From NCBI GenBank assembly GCA_947455485.1, contig CANGNV010000008.1:1-64000 (forward strand): a stretch of 64,000 bases of DNA, in the 5' to 3' direction. Origin of the DNA: Burkholderiaceae bacterium. Lineage in GTDB: Bacteria > Pseudomonadota > Gammaproteobacteria > Burkholderiales > Burkholderiaceae. The position numbers were made by a program, and so were the translations under genes. This document shows, piece by piece, positions 1 to 9,457 of this stretch (position 1 is its first letter; each line of letters opens with the position of its first letter). Below the pieces are notes generated by a model that did not search any database, was not told the DNA's origin, and was given only the letters and a program-made list of their open reading frames with translations.

Positions 1-265
1 CATAGCGTGCCTTTTTTAAGAAAAATCCAGACATAGCGTGCTAAACGTTAAGAAATGGCCAATGCAAGACTTTGTCTAACCCATTGAATTTATTACGTTA
101 TGGAGTCTGGACTTAAAATGCAGACGACAATTTCAAATGGGCTTCCCGCACTTTCTATAATGGAGTCAGGCAAGTAGGTAGATTCCTACACATAAATAAG
201 CCTTAAGCCCTTACCCCTCCAATCCGTCCTGCCTAGACTGGCTATTCAACGATTGGAGAATGCTG
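1..265. other. Leader region of signalling locus, with short repeats
   Basis: No convincing gene lies here. The ten-base word CATAGCGTGC occurs twice (1-10 and 32-41). TCCAGAC (26-32) and its reverse complement GTCTGGA (105-111) form a wide inverted repeat. TGGAGTC occurs at 101-107 and again exactly 60 bases on at 161-167. A TATAAT hexamer at 156-161 could be a -10 element for the downstream genes, but no good -35 is visible. A reverse-strand reading frame across this area and the next gene looks like a shadow. What binds the repeats is unknown. Confidence 0.45.
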
Positions 266-1078
266 ATGAGCCCGAAATCCCGGCTGTACACGCTTGTAAA
301 GGCTTGGAAGAACAAACCCTTCCACGAAGTGCGCGATGCCTGCGGCCAGCCTTGGCTTGGTCTTAGCGGCGAAGCGCTCGAAGAACACCAATCCTGGTCC
401 CAGCGACAAGCGATTAGTAACGAACCCATCTTTAACAGCCAAGGAACTAAGCTGACGAGCTCTTTATTTAGACCATTACTTACCGCCACCGACACACAGC
501 TCCTCAGACTATTCATGGAGGGCTTGGACACCATTACGTATTGGTACCGTAGCGGTCGCTTCATTCCAGGCATCTTGCCTATTCCAGCGCAACATCTAGC
601 CTCCGGTAACTTTATAGATGCCTTGAGTGACCTGATTTTGAATTCTCGACTACCTGTTGGTCTTGTGAGTTTGGGCGTGCACAAGCTCAACGAGGTTGAC
701 TCCATGAATTCCTGCATGGAAGGTCTATTACGCATGCGCCGCCTTGGCGTCTTAATCCATGCCCTCGATTTTTGTGGTGCCAGCTCACAAATTCAATGGA
801 TTGAGCAAATGGAGCCAGAGGGTATTCATATTGAGATGGGGCAATTTCGTACTGATGGCTTACCAAACGAAATGATTTCGCTTGGTCAGAAATTCCATAC
901 CCAAATCTATGCCAGCAACATCACCCTGGTGAAGGATTTAGAAAATGTCATGGCAATGGGAGCGCACCACTGTTATGGCGGACTAATGATGTCACCGGTA
1001 AGTCGACATCAAATGCTACACACGAGCGATAGCCGCATCGCTAAAGCCATTTTTTCGCTGCACCCTCATAAAACCTAA
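266..1078 (+). CDS. Degenerate EAL-domain regulatory protein (BvgR-like)
   Basis: About 270 residues. The C-terminal half follows the EAL phosphodiesterase fold: a segment matching the usual vNvS-to-EITE region, then LDFCGASS where active enzymes have DDFGTGYSS, HIE for KID, ASNIT for AEGVE and YGG for QG. The acidic metal-binding and catalytic residues are mostly gone, so c-di-GMP hydrolysis is unlikely. A protein-binding or ligand-sensing role, as in BvgR or YdiV, is inferred. There is no signal peptide, so it should be cytoplasmic. ATG at 266 is preferred over ATG at 260 because GGAG (255-258) sits seven bases before it. It precedes the response regulator by 13 bases, probably in one operon. 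Confidence 0.7.
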   Translation: MSPKSRLYTLVKAWKNKPFHEVRDACGQPWLGLSGEALEEHQSWSQRQAISNEPIFNSQGTKLTSSLFRPLLTATDTQLLRLFMEGLDTITYWYRSGRFIPGILPIPAQHLASGNFIDALSDLILNSRLPVGLVSLGVHKLNEVDSMNSCMEGLLRMRRLGVLIHALDFCGASSQIQWIEQMEPEGIHIEMGQFRTDGLPNEMISLGQKFHTQIYASNITLVKDLENVMAMGAHHCYGGLMMSPVSRHQMLHTSDSRIAKAIFSLHPHKT

Positions 1079-1091
1079 ACGGAGACAAGTA

Positions 1092-1715
1092 ATGAGAAAA
1101 CGCGTGATGTTGGTAGATGACCATCCAGCTATGCTGATGGCATTAAAAAGTATGTTGCAGGATCAATTGCTTTTTGAGATAGCAGGACAGGCACAGCATG
1201 GGGAGGAGTGTCTACGCTCAATCAAAGAAGTGAATCCGAATATGGTGATTCTAGATTTGGATATGCCTAAGACGGACGGCTTTGATGTCATCCGACGAAT
1301 TGGTTTGATGCATCCAGAAGTTCGAATTTTGGTGCTATCTAGCCTAGATGAAGCAGTCTATGGCGGCAGAGTGCGATCCTTGGGTGCCCATGGCTTTGTC
1401 AATAAGACCGCTGGGGCTGATGTCATTTTGGCTGCATGCGTTGCTATTTCGCAGGGATATACCTTCTTCACACACGGGAAGAACGGTAATACCTCCTTAA
1501 GCGATAACGATAAATTGGCATTGATATCGGATCGTGAACTGCAGGTCATGAAGTATCTCGGGAAAGGCAATACGAACCAACAGATATCGGACTTACTTCA
1601 CATTAGCAATAAGACGGTGGCAACCTACAAGACTAGAGTCTTTGACAAACTAGGTATTAACAATATTGCTGATTTAATCTTGTTCTGCCGCATGAACAAC
1701 ATCATCGAAAGCTAA
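1092..1715 (+). CDS. NarL/LuxR-family response regulator (BvgA/EvgA-like)
   Basis: The 207-residue protein has an N-terminal receiver domain with the acidic pair D9-D10, phospho-acceptor D55 in VILDLDMP and the conserved lysine in FVNKTAG. A LuxR-type helix-turn-helix follows at about 143-200 (SDRELQVMKYL, then NQQISDLL and NKTVATYK). GGAGAC lies just before the ATG. It sits between the degenerate EAL gene and the hybrid kinase, seven bases before the latter, so it is almost certainly the kinase's DNA-binding partner. By family it should dimerise and bind promoter DNA when phosphorylated. Its targets cannot be read from this window. Confidence 0.92.
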   Translation: MRKRVMLVDDHPAMLMALKSMLQDQLLFEIAGQAQHGEECLRSIKEVNPNMVILDLDMPKTDGFDVIRRIGLMHPEVRILVLSSLDEAVYGGRVRSLGAHGFVNKTAGADVILAACVAISQGYTFFTHGKNGNTSLSDNDKLALISDRELQVMKYLGKGNTNQQISDLLHISNKTVATYKTRVFDKLGINNIADLILFCRMNNIIES

Positions 1716-1722
1716 AGTAGGC

Positions 1723-4152
1723 ATGCATCGATTCATCTTGAAAAAAGTATTTTTTCTCTACTGTATTCATGGAGGCTTAGTGCATGCTGGACCTTTTGGT
1801 GCAGCAGAGCAATTATGGATCGATGCACATCCAGTCGTACGATTTAGTATTCACGAAAAATATGCACCCTATCTCACCGAATCCAATAAGCGTGAAAGTA
1901 CGGGGCCATTTAAAGCGCTATTGTCGAAAATTGAAGAATGTACCCGACAGCAATACGTGCCGGTATGGAGAAAATCAGACTCAGAAGGTTTAAAGCAGCT
2001 CAGCAAAGGTGAGGTAGATTTCATCATTGACCCGCCAAGCATTGATAACCACGTGTTGAAATTCGGCTCCTTATCAGAAGCCATCTTTTGGGGGCATGAT
2101 GCTGTTGTCACTAAAACCTCAAATAAGCTAGACGCGCCCAATCTAAAGATCGCCTACTTTGATCGAGGACTCGAGAATGCACCATCTAGTATTGACGGTC
2201 ACACTCAAAACAAAGAAATGCAGTCTCCTAAAGACTTAATTCAATCACTCATTCAGAGCGATATCGAGGCTATAGTCATGCCCATTCGATTAGCGCGTCG
2301 ACTGATAGAAGAATCCCAAAATTCCGATTTAAAAGTAGATGGTTTATACAAGCGGGATCCCTTTGCATATCGCTGGTTAATATCTGACCAAGACGCTCCT
2401 TTGCATGACGTATTGAGCCACTTTCTCGATGACTTAGACCCCATTGCATCACGCCAACTCTTTGCATTAGAAAGCGAATTAGCACCAAGATCCACCATGC
2501 TGCCCTGGCTAGGCGCTTTCCTATTATTCATTGTAGGTGGGGCGATGTTCTACCAACTCCAAAGAAAGTATTTCTATCAGAAGCAAGCTGCTATTGAATT
2601 ACTTCACTCTAAGGAGTTGGCTGAAAAAGCAAATGCAGCAAAGTCTGCTTTTCTGGCAACTATGAGCCACGAAATTCGTACGCCGATGAATGCCATTCTT
2701 GGAGTGCAAGAACTGCTCCTGGGCAGTGCGCAGTTTCCCAAAAAAGATAAGTCGCTATTAAAGAGTGCTCAAGCATCGGCCGAATCTCTTTTGGGTATGC
2801 TCAATCAAGTATTGGATATTTCCAAAATTGAGGCTGGCAAACTCACGCTGAATTTAGAGCCTTGTAATCCACATCAATTGATGATGGATATTCATGCGGC
2901 GTTTTCAACAGTAGCGAAGAAACAGGGGCTAATACTCCACACCTCGATTGATCCCAGAATCGCCGAAGTCCTCATGATTGACTCCCTACGCCTGCGCCAA
3001 ATTCTTCAGAATTTACTCAGCAATGCAATTAAATTCACCACTGAGGGTGAGGTGTACTTTTCTATCACCGTACTTGCGGATGATCATGCAGGCCAACTAC
3101 TTGAGTTCAGGGTAATTGATACCGGGGTAGGCATGGGTAGTGAGCAAATTAAATTGGCTCTGCAGGCCTTTGAGCAATTACCCACCACTCAAGAGTCATA
3201 TCCATCAGAACAAGAGAGGGGTACAGGCCTTGGACTCACAATTACCAATCACCTAGTGAACTCCATGAATAGCCATCTCTATTTTGAAAGCGCCCCAGGC
3301 TTTGGAAGCAATGTTCATTTTTCAGTAGCCTTTCCTAGAACCAGCATCGCCGCCCCACAGGCTACAAGCTTTGATTCAGTTGGAGCATCATCGAAGAGCT
3401 TCGTCTCGAAAAGCCCGGGCCGAAAAAACTGCGGCATTCATGCTTTAGTGGTTGAAGATCATCCAGCGAGCCGCCAAATACTGTCCTTGCAATTAGAAGC
3501 CCTTGGCATCAACACTTGCGTTTGTGAGAATGCCGTCGTTGCACTGGAGTTATTGAAAGACCACCATTTTGATCTCATGCTCACAGATCAATCCATGCCC
3601 GGAATGCAAGGTTCTGAATTAGCACAACAAATCCGATCTCTAGGAAATCGTGAATTGATCATTATTGGCGTCACAGCCGACATTTATGCTCTAGACTCGC
3701 GCCATCAATTTTTATCATCCGGTATGAATGGTGTGCTCATAAAGCCGCTGAGCTTGGGGGCCATAGAGAATGAACTCTTGCGCTACTTTGAGTCCAGTCA
3801 AGACTTCATCAACGCTTTTGAGACCTATTCATTTGATGCCTTTTCCAACCTCATCAAAGACGATCCTCACCAAATCATTGTGATTTTGGAGGGGATTGAA
3901 AAAATACATCTAGAAACTCTGAATCAATTGCGCTTTGATGGCATTCAGCCTTCTATTGATGAAGCTCAATTTCAAAGTATGGTTCATAAAGTCAAAGGTG
4001 GAGCGCAGCTGTTACAAGCTACTCGATTTATTCATACCTGTGAATCACTTGAGGTTGAGGGGCCACTGTCAGAGCGCATTAAACGATTCATCACCCTTCT
4101 TGAAGAACAAAACCAAATTATTGAGGCTTACAGGAAAAGGCAGCAGCAGTAA
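1723..4152 (+). CDS. BvgS/EvgS-like unorthodox hybrid histidine kinase
   Basis: The 809 residues run in this order: signal peptide or first hydrophobic segment (1-22); one periplasmic solute-binding-like (Venus flytrap) domain, about 28-250; a membrane helix near 258-280; a short helical linker; HisKA with H316 in MSHEIRTPMN; HATPase with N, G1 (DTGVGMG) and G2 (GTGLGL) boxes; a receiver domain with D622; and a C-terminal HPt with H755 in HKVKG. This is the full His-Asp-His relay of BvgS and EvgS. Unlike those it has one sensor domain rather than two, and no obvious PAS domain. The phosphate should pass to the response regulator encoded just upstream. The ligand is unknown. Confidence 0.92.
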   Translation: MHRFILKKVFFLYCIHGGLVHAGPFGAAEQLWIDAHPVVRFSIHEKYAPYLTESNKRESTGPFKALLSKIEECTRQQYVPVWRKSDSEGLKQLSKGEVDFIIDPPSIDNHVLKFGSLSEAIFWGHDAVVTKTSNKLDAPNLKIAYFDRGLENAPSSIDGHTQNKEMQSPKDLIQSLIQSDIEAIVMPIRLARRLIEESQNSDLKVDGLYKRDPFAYRWLISDQDAPLHDVLSHFLDDLDPIASRQLFALESELAPRSTMLPWLGAFLLFIVGGAMFYQLQRKYFYQKQAAIELLHSKELAEKANAAKSAFLATMSHEIRTPMNAILGVQELLLGSAQFPKKDKSLLKSAQASAESLLGMLNQVLDISKIEAGKLTLNLEPCNPHQLMMDIHAAFSTVAKKQGLILHTSIDPRIAEVLMIDSLRLRQILQNLLSNAIKFTTEGEVYFSITVLADDHAGQLLEFRVIDTGVGMGSEQIKLALQAFEQLPTTQESYPSEQERGTGLGLTITNHLVNSMNSHLYFESAPGFGSNVHFSVAFPRTSIAAPQATSFDSVGASSKSFVSKSPGRKNCGIHALVVEDHPASRQILSLQLEALGINTCVCENAVVALELLKDHHFDLMLTDQSMPGMQGSELAQQIRSLGNRELIIIGVTADIYALDSRHQFLSSGMNGVLIKPLSLGAIENELLRYFESSQDFINAFETYSFDAFSNLIKDDPHQIIVILEGIEKIHLETLNQLRFDGIQPSIDEAQFQSMVHKVKGGAQLLQATRFIHTCESLEVEGPLSERIKRFITLLEEQNQIIEAYRKRQQQ

Positions 4153-4200
4153 TTTAGGGCAGTCATAGGGCAAGAAGCCCTAAGGTTTATCCTATGGGGA

Positions 4201-5748
4201 ATGCGTACCCAATATTTCCCGTCTAATGCCTTTGTTCTATTAGCTTGCCTGCTACTGACAAGCCAAGCGTATGCTGCCGACCTAGTCTCACAGGAGACTG
4301 CTTTGCAGTACATCCCTAAGGCTGTCGCCGCAAGCCTTGAAAAGAGTCAGATTCCCAAAGAGGCCATCAGCATTTCAGTGGTGGAAATTGACCCCGGTCG
4401 ACAAGGGAAAGTGATGGCCAAAACTGAAGTAGATTGGCGCTCTAAACAAGCAATGAACCCTGCATCCACTATGAAGCTAGTCACCACCCTCACTGGCTTG
4501 GATGTATTGGGGCCTCAATATCGTTGGCGCACTAATATCTATACCGATGGGCTTATTCGTCAGGGCACCCTCAAAGGCAATCTATATTTACAAGGTACTG
4601 GTGATCCAAAGTTAGTCCCCGAAGAATTCGCCAAAATGATGAAGGCCCTACAAAATCTGGGGATTCAGAAAATTGATGGCAACCTAGTCTTTGATAGAAG
4701 TGCTTATGCCCCTAATGTGATGGAGCACAACACCATCGACGGTGAATCTCTGCGTGCCTATAACGTACCACCAGATCCATTACTGTACGCTTTCAGAACC
4801 CTATCGTTTCAGCTGGGTAAATCACGTACTGCAGACTTTATTGATATTAGCTATACGCCACCACTATCCCAACTCAAAGTGATCAACCAAATGCAATTGG
4901 TTGATCAATCTTGCGATAACTGGAAAAGCAATATTCGCTTCAATCTCGATCCAGAAGGCAATGGAGCCACTACCAATCAACTTCTCAGCGCGCAGTTCTC
5001 TGGCAGCTTTCCGAATGCTTGCAAGGGAGTGAACTACAACGTAGTTGCTTTGGATGCCAATACATTCCTCACCCAAGGTTTTGCTGCAGCCTGGGAATTG
5101 TCTGGCGGAACCTGGACTCAAGCGCCCACTGGAAAGTCTGGCACTGTTCCACCGGCATCAAGACTACTACTGCAGTTTGAAGGCATCCCCTTAGCCGATG
5201 ACGTACAAGACATTAATAAGTATTCCAATAATGTTATGGCCAGACAACTCATGCTGACCTTAGCTTTGGAGAAGATGGGCAAACCAGCAACGACTGAAAA
5301 TGGAGAGCTGGTAATTCAGAGTTGGTTAAAGGGACTAGGGCTTCAGTTCCCAGAACTCGTAATTGAGAATGGCTCTGGCCTTTCACGCAACGAAGCAATC
5401 TCAGCTGAGCATATGACTCAATTATTAGTTGCAGCTCGCAACTTATCTGTAGCAGATACTTTTTATAATAGTCTGCCGATTGCAGGCACGGATGGCACGA
5501 TGCGTAATCGCCTCATGGCGCATTTACGGAAATTTTTACATTTAAAGAAAAAGCCTGAGGCGCGCATCAAGACAGGTTCGCTTGCAGATGTCCGTGCAAT
5601 ATCAGGCTATGTGATGAGTAAATCAGGAAAGATGTATGCGGTGACCTCATTCATTAACCACCCCAATGCTTGGAGAGGTTTAGAGGCACATGATCAACTA
5701 TTGGCGTGGCTACTTGATGACGGCCCAGAGCCAAAACACGCACGCTGA
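4201..5748 (+). CDS. dacB: D-alanyl-D-alanine carboxypeptidase/endopeptidase, PBP4 family (S13)
   Basis: The 515-residue exported serine peptidase trims or cleaves peptide cross-bridges in murein. The signal peptide ends near AYA (about residue 25). Active-site motifs are S89-T-M-K92, SNN in the segment KYSNNVMAR, and KTG in RIKTGSLAD. The length suits the family, with the insert between the first two motifs. GGGGA touches the ATG directly, an awkward spacing for a ribosome site, but the signal peptide supports this start. The last 55 bases overlap the convergent sua5 gene. Confidence 0.92.
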   Translation: MRTQYFPSNAFVLLACLLLTSQAYAADLVSQETALQYIPKAVAASLEKSQIPKEAISISVVEIDPGRQGKVMAKTEVDWRSKQAMNPASTMKLVTTLTGLDVLGPQYRWRTNIYTDGLIRQGTLKGNLYLQGTGDPKLVPEEFAKMMKALQNLGIQKIDGNLVFDRSAYAPNVMEHNTIDGESLRAYNVPPDPLLYAFRTLSFQLGKSRTADFIDISYTPPLSQLKVINQMQLVDQSCDNWKSNIRFNLDPEGNGATTNQLLSAQFSGSFPNACKGVNYNVVALDANTFLTQGFAAAWELSGGTWTQAPTGKSGTVPPASRLLLQFEGIPLADDVQDINKYSNNVMARQLMLTLALEKMGKPATTENGELVIQSWLKGLGLQFPELVIENGSGLSRNEAISAEHMTQLLVAARNLSVADTFYNSLPIAGTDGTMRNRLMAHLRKFLHLKKKPEARIKTGSLADVRAISGYVMSKSGKMYAVTSFINHPNAWRGLEAHDQLLAWLLDDGPEPKHAR

Positions 5749-6788
5749 AGACGGTCTCGTACACCATCCCACTCTTCCCCTGCTGGCGGCTCTGGAAATA
5801 GAATTAAATCCCAGCCCTGCTGATCTAAATCCCGTAAAGAGCGATAAAGACGACTTGCAAATGTAGTGCTATCACTGGGCACAATCACTTCCTCAAAATG
5901 TACAGATGGATGTCCATCCTCACCTAGAGAGGAATCGGAATCCCAAACCGCAACCGCCACCCGTGATTTGATATCAGGAAACTCACTAAGTGCATCCAAG
6001 ACTCTGCCTGGTGCATACATTCTTAAGGGGGTTGTCGGGGCGTAATGGGCACGCAGACTACCAGAGACCCTTGGCAGACCAGCCTCTTGCTTGGTTGAGC
6101 CGAGCTCACCAGGTAAATAAACTTTGATGCCTGTCTTGGTAAAAATCTCTCCAGGAGTAATGAGACCTGGACGCAATAAAACTGGATGATCACCAGAAGA
6201 CAAATCAATAATGGTTGATTCAATACCAACTTCGCAATCACCGCCATCCAAAATCATAAGATCTAACATGCCATCAAACTCACTACGGACATCAGCAGCA
6301 CTGGTTGGCGAGACTTTTCCGAAACGGTTCGCCGAAGGCGCAACCACCCCACCCTTAAATTTACGGAGTAACTCTTGAGCAATCGGATGGGCAGGTGCTC
6401 GAATCGCTACCGTATCCTGACCACCAGTGAGTTCATTTAAAACGCTCTTATCTTTTTTAAAGACTAGGGTCAGCGGACCAGGCCAGAAAGCATTGATGAG
6501 CTTTAATGCATCCTCCGATAAGTCTCTAACCCAGGGCGCTAAAACTGGAACCCAATCCACTTGCGCCTGATCAAACTTGTCAGGGGCTGCTAAGTGAACA
6601 ATTAATGGGTGATTGGATGGTCTGCCCTTAACAGTAAAAATTGCCTTGATTGCATCGGGGTTCTTTGCATCCGCCCCCAAGCCATAAACAGTTTCAGTCG
6701 GAAAGGCGACTAAGCCACCATCTCGCAAATTTTGTACAGCTTCATTAATTACCGCAGATGAGTGCAGTGAGCTACTATCGCTGGACAT
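5694..6788 (-). CDS. Threonylcarbamoyl-AMP synthase, Sua5 type
   Basis: The cytoplasmic enzyme makes threonylcarbamoyl-AMP from threonine, bicarbonate and ATP, the first step of t6A modification at position 37 of ANN-decoding tRNAs. The N-terminal YrdC domain shows FPTETVYGLG (about 29-38), KGRPSNHPL (54-62) and APSANRFG. A C-terminal Sua5 domain follows, making it longer (364 residues) than the YrdC-only TsaC form. It begins two bases after purK and closes the minus-strand purine/glycolysis run. Its final residues, serine-rich and poorly conserved-looking, lie over the end of dacB. Confidence 0.93.
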   Translation of the reverse strand: MSSDSSSLHSSAVINEAVQNLRDGGLVAFPTETVYGLGADAKNPDAIKAIFTVKGRPSNHPLIVHLAAPDKFDQAQVDWVPVLAPWVRDLSEDALKLINAFWPGPLTLVFKKDKSVLNELTGGQDTVAIRAPAHPIAQELLRKFKGGVVAPSANRFGKVSPTSAADVRSEFDGMLDLMILDGGDCEVGIESTIIDLSSGDHPVLLRPGLITPGEIFTKTGIKVYLPGELGSTKQEAGLPRVSGSLRAHYAPTTPLRMYAPGRVLDALSEFPDIKSRVAVAVWDSDSSLGEDGHPSVHFEEVIVPSDSTTFASRLYRSLRDLDQQGWDLILFPEPPAGEEWDGVRDRLQRACFGSGPSSSSHANS

Positions 6789-6790
6789 TT

Positions 6791-7975
6791 CTAGGGCTCG
6801 ATCCCTAATTCAACAGCAACGGCTGCGCAATTTTGGCGTGCTTGATTGAGTGACTCACCCAAACAATTGATATGACCCATCTTGCGACCCATGCGTGGAT
6901 CGGATTTACCATAAAGATGCAACTTGGCATCCGGGTGAGCAAGTACCTTATCCCAAGCAGGCTCTCTTGTCTTATCTTCACTACCTTCGTACCAAAGATC
7001 TCCTAAGAGATTGAGCATAGAGACCGGCGCTAGCAAGCGTGTGTCACCTAAGGGCAAACGCGCCATACTTCTGACTTGCTGCTCAAACTGACTGCTGACA
7101 CAGGCATCCATGGTGTAGTGACCCGAGTTATGCGGGCGTGGAGCAATTTCATTGGCAACGATGTCGCCGCTCTTGAGCACAAAGAATTCCACACATAAAA
7201 CACCAACGTAATCGATCTTCCGAATGAGCGCTTTAGCAGCTTCAATAATTTTTTTCTCTTGAGCTGGCTTAAGCGATGGTGCTGGCACGGTGGAAGTGTG
7301 CAAGATACCATCGCGATGAATGTTTTGAGAAACTGGATAGGCTACTACTGCGTCATCATATCCACGCACCACCAATGCGGACACTTCAAAATCCAAATCC
7401 ATGCGCTTTTCAAGAACGCAAGGCACCTTACCCAACTCTGCCCAAGCAGCAACCAGGTTGGCGGAGTCATAAACAGTAATTTGACCTTTACCGTCGTAGC
7501 CCATACGAGCTGTTTTCAGAATGCCAGGAAATAGCTCTGCAGGAACATGCTCAATATCTGCATCATGCTCAATAACACAGTAAGGTGCAGGGCCAATATT
7601 GGTTTCTGCTTTCCAGGTCGCTAAAAACTTTTTCTCAGCAACGCGGTTTTGAGCTAAAGATACGCAACTGCTGCGAGGCGCCACGAACACACCTAAAGAC
7701 TCAAGCTCATCTAAGGCTTGAGCAGGGACATTTTCAAATTCAGTACTAACGGATTTACACAATGCCGCCATCTCTTTTAATGCAGCGGAGTCGGTGTAAT
7801 CGGCTTGAATGAATTTTTCTGCAATGGAGCCGGCAGGGCTATCTGATCCAGGATCAAGAACGCAGACCTTGTACCCCATCGCTTGAGCAGCCTGTGTAAA
7901 CATCCGCCCCAATTGACCGCCACCTAAAATTCCTAAATACGAGCCCGGCAAAATGGGCTCCAAACGATCTGCCAT
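6791..7975 (-). CDS. purK: 5-(carboxyamino)imidazole ribonucleotide synthase
   Basis: PurK joins bicarbonate to aminoimidazole ribonucleotide using ATP, giving N5-CAIR for purine synthesis. The 394-residue ATP-grasp protein has a Rossmann-like start (GILGGGQLGRM, about 15-25), a central ATP-grasp domain with TARMGYDGKGQ, and EIAPRPHNSGH near the metal-binding C-terminal part. It starts three bases after purE ends, so the two are translationally coupled, and PurE uses its unstable product directly. Confidence 0.97.
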   Translation of the reverse strand: MADRLEPILPGSYLGILGGGQLGRMFTQAAQAMGYKVCVLDPGSDSPAGSIAEKFIQADYTDSAALKEMAALCKSVSTEFENVPAQALDELESLGVFVAPRSSCVSLAQNRVAEKKFLATWKAETNIGPAPYCVIEHDADIEHVPAELFPGILKTARMGYDGKGQITVYDSANLVAAWAELGKVPCVLEKRMDLDFEVSALVVRGYDDAVVAYPVSQNIHRDGILHTSTVPAPSLKPAQEKKIIEAAKALIRKIDYVGVLCVEFFVLKSGDIVANEIAPRPHNSGHYTMDACVSSQFEQQVRSMARLPLGDTRLLAPVSMLNLLGDLWYEGSEDKTREPAWDKVLAHPDAKLHLYGKSDPRMGRKMGHINCLGESLNQARQNCAAVAVELGIEP

Positions 7976-7978
7976 CTT

Positions 7979-8473
7979 TTAATATCCCGGCAAATTCATG
8001 GAGCGCGCAGTATCGGACTGCTTCGCACGGAACTCTTCCAACTGTTTTGCTAAAGCAGGATCATTAACCGCCAAATTGGCAATCACATGCAAAGCTGCAT
8101 TTGCAGCACCCGCTTCACCAATAGCAAATGTCGCTACTGGGATGCCCTTCGGCATTTGCACGATGGAATACAGCGAGTCTTCACCGCGTAAATATTTGCT
8201 AGCAACCGGAACGCCATAAATAGGCACAATAGTTTTTGAGGCCAACATGCCAGGTAAGTGCGCAGCACCACCAGCACCGGCAATAATGGCCTTGAGACCA
8301 TTTTTAGAAGCATTTTCTGCATACGCAAACATATCGTCTGGCATGCGATGAGCGGAAACCACTTTAGCCTCATGAGCAATACCAAATTGCTCCAGCATTT
8401 GAGCAGCGTGTTGCATGGTGTCCCAATCTGAATTGGACCCCATTACTATTCCGACTACTGGCTTTTTGCTCAT
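7979..8473 (-). CDS. purE: N5-carboxyaminoimidazole ribonucleotide mutase
   Basis: PurE moves the carboxyl group of N5-CAIR to carbon 4, giving CAIR. The 164-residue protein is the class I type: GSNSDWDTM near residues 12-20, the catalytic-site SAHRMP motif with H42, and [11 protein letters not shown]. This class acts as an octamer with PurK as partner, which is encoded next. An 80-base gap separates it from purC and holds a possible promoter. Confidence 0.97.
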   Translation of the reverse strand: MSKKPVVGIVMGSNSDWDTMQHAAQMLEQFGIAHEAKVVSAHRMPDDMFAYAENASKNGLKAIIAGAGGAAHLPGMLASKTIVPIYGVPVASKYLRGEDSLYSIVQMPKGIPVATFAIGEAGAANAALHVIANLAVNDPALAKQLEEFRAKQSDTARSMNLPGY

Positions 8474-8520
8474 TTACCTCTCCAAATGCCCTGATCTACA
8501 TTGTTAATCTATCTAAGGCC

Positions 8521-8548
8521 TTATTATCCCAGCCTTTTAGGGCTTCAA
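8521..8548 (-). promoter_or_regulatory. Possible sigma-70 promoter for purE-purK
   Basis: On the minus strand a TTGAAG hexamer (8543-8548) and TAATAA (8521-8526) are separated by 16 bases, about 50 bases before purE. AGCC/GGCT arms fall between them. The match is moderate, and purE-purK could also be read from purC. Confidence 0.35.
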
Positions 8549-8553
8549 GGAAA

Positions 8554-9450
8554 TTAGGCCTTAGTTAAGCGAGCGAGGGCTTCGCGGTACTTTTCCGCTG
8601 TTTTATCAATGACATCCTCCGGCAAAGCAGGTGCTGGGGCTTTTTTGGGCCAAAGCTTACCGTCGACCATGGCTGTTTCAAGCCAGTCCCGAACAAATTG
8701 TTTGTCATAGGAAGGGGGATTGGCGCCCACATAATAGGTTTCAGCAGGCCAAAAGCGAGATGAGTCGGCAGTCAGGATTTCATCCATCAACACCAGCTGG
8801 TCGGCATCATCCAAGCCAAATTCAAACTTGGTATCAGCGATGATGATTCCGCGAGTTGCGGCATATTCAGAAGCTTCTTTGTACAAACGAATGCTGACTT
8901 CACGAATCTGATTAGCCAACTTCTCCCCAATCATCTCGATCACTTTATCAAAAGAGATATTTTCATCATGCTCACCGACTTCTGCTTTTGCGGCAGGAGT
9001 AAAAATAGGCTCAGGTAATTTCTGGGCATTTTCCAAGCCCTCTGGTAATGCGATGCCGCAGACCTTGCCGGTTTCTTTGTAATCTTTCCAGCCACTACCA
9101 GCTAAGTAACCACGCACTACTGCTTCAACCAAAATTGGCTTCAGTCTTTTAGCCACTACCGCACGGCCTTTGACCTGGTCTACCTCATCAGCAGGTACAA
9201 CGCTTTCTGGATCAATTCCAGTTAAGTGATTCGGAATCACTTTAGCTAACTTATCAAACCAAAAGTTAGCCATCTGATTAAGCACAATGCCCTTCTCGGG
9301 AATGGGCTGACCCATCACTACATCAAAGGCAGACAAGCGATCAGTGGTAATCATGAGAAGCTTGTCATCTCCAAGTGCATATACATCACGCACCTTTCCT
9401 TTGGAGAGCAAAGGTAGGGACTTAATAGAGGTGGCGTACAAAGCTGGCAT
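8554..9450 (-). CDS. purC: Phosphoribosylaminoimidazole-succinocarboxamide synthase
   Basis: PurC condenses CAIR with aspartate using ATP to give SAICAR. The 298-residue protein shows the usual start [19 protein letters not shown], and the substrate-binding region around [14 protein letters not shown] and [10 protein letters not shown]. The length matches the proteobacterial form with the longer C-terminus. It lies seven bases downstream of fba and 80 bases upstream of purE, so glycolysis and purine genes share a transcription direction. Confidence 0.97.
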   Translation of the reverse strand: MPALYATSIKSLPLLSKGKVRDVYALGDDKLLMITTDRLSAFDVVMGQPIPEKGIVLNQMANFWFDKLAKVIPNHLTGIDPESVVPADEVDQVKGRAVVAKRLKPILVEAVVRGYLAGSGWKDYKETGKVCGIALPEGLENAQKLPEPIFTPAAKAEVGEHDENISFDKVIEMIGEKLANQIREVSIRLYKEASEYAATRGIIIADTKFEFGLDDADQLVLMDEILTADSSRFWPAETYYVGANPPSYDKQFVRDWLETAMVDGKLWPKKAPAPALPEDVIDKTAEKYREALARLTKA

Positions 9451-9457
9451 ATTTATC

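Noticed and set aside
211-735. Minus-strand open frame of 174 codons across the first gene
   Set aside because: It is opposite the EAL-like gene, has no recognisable domain or ribosome site, and its composition fits a shadow frame.
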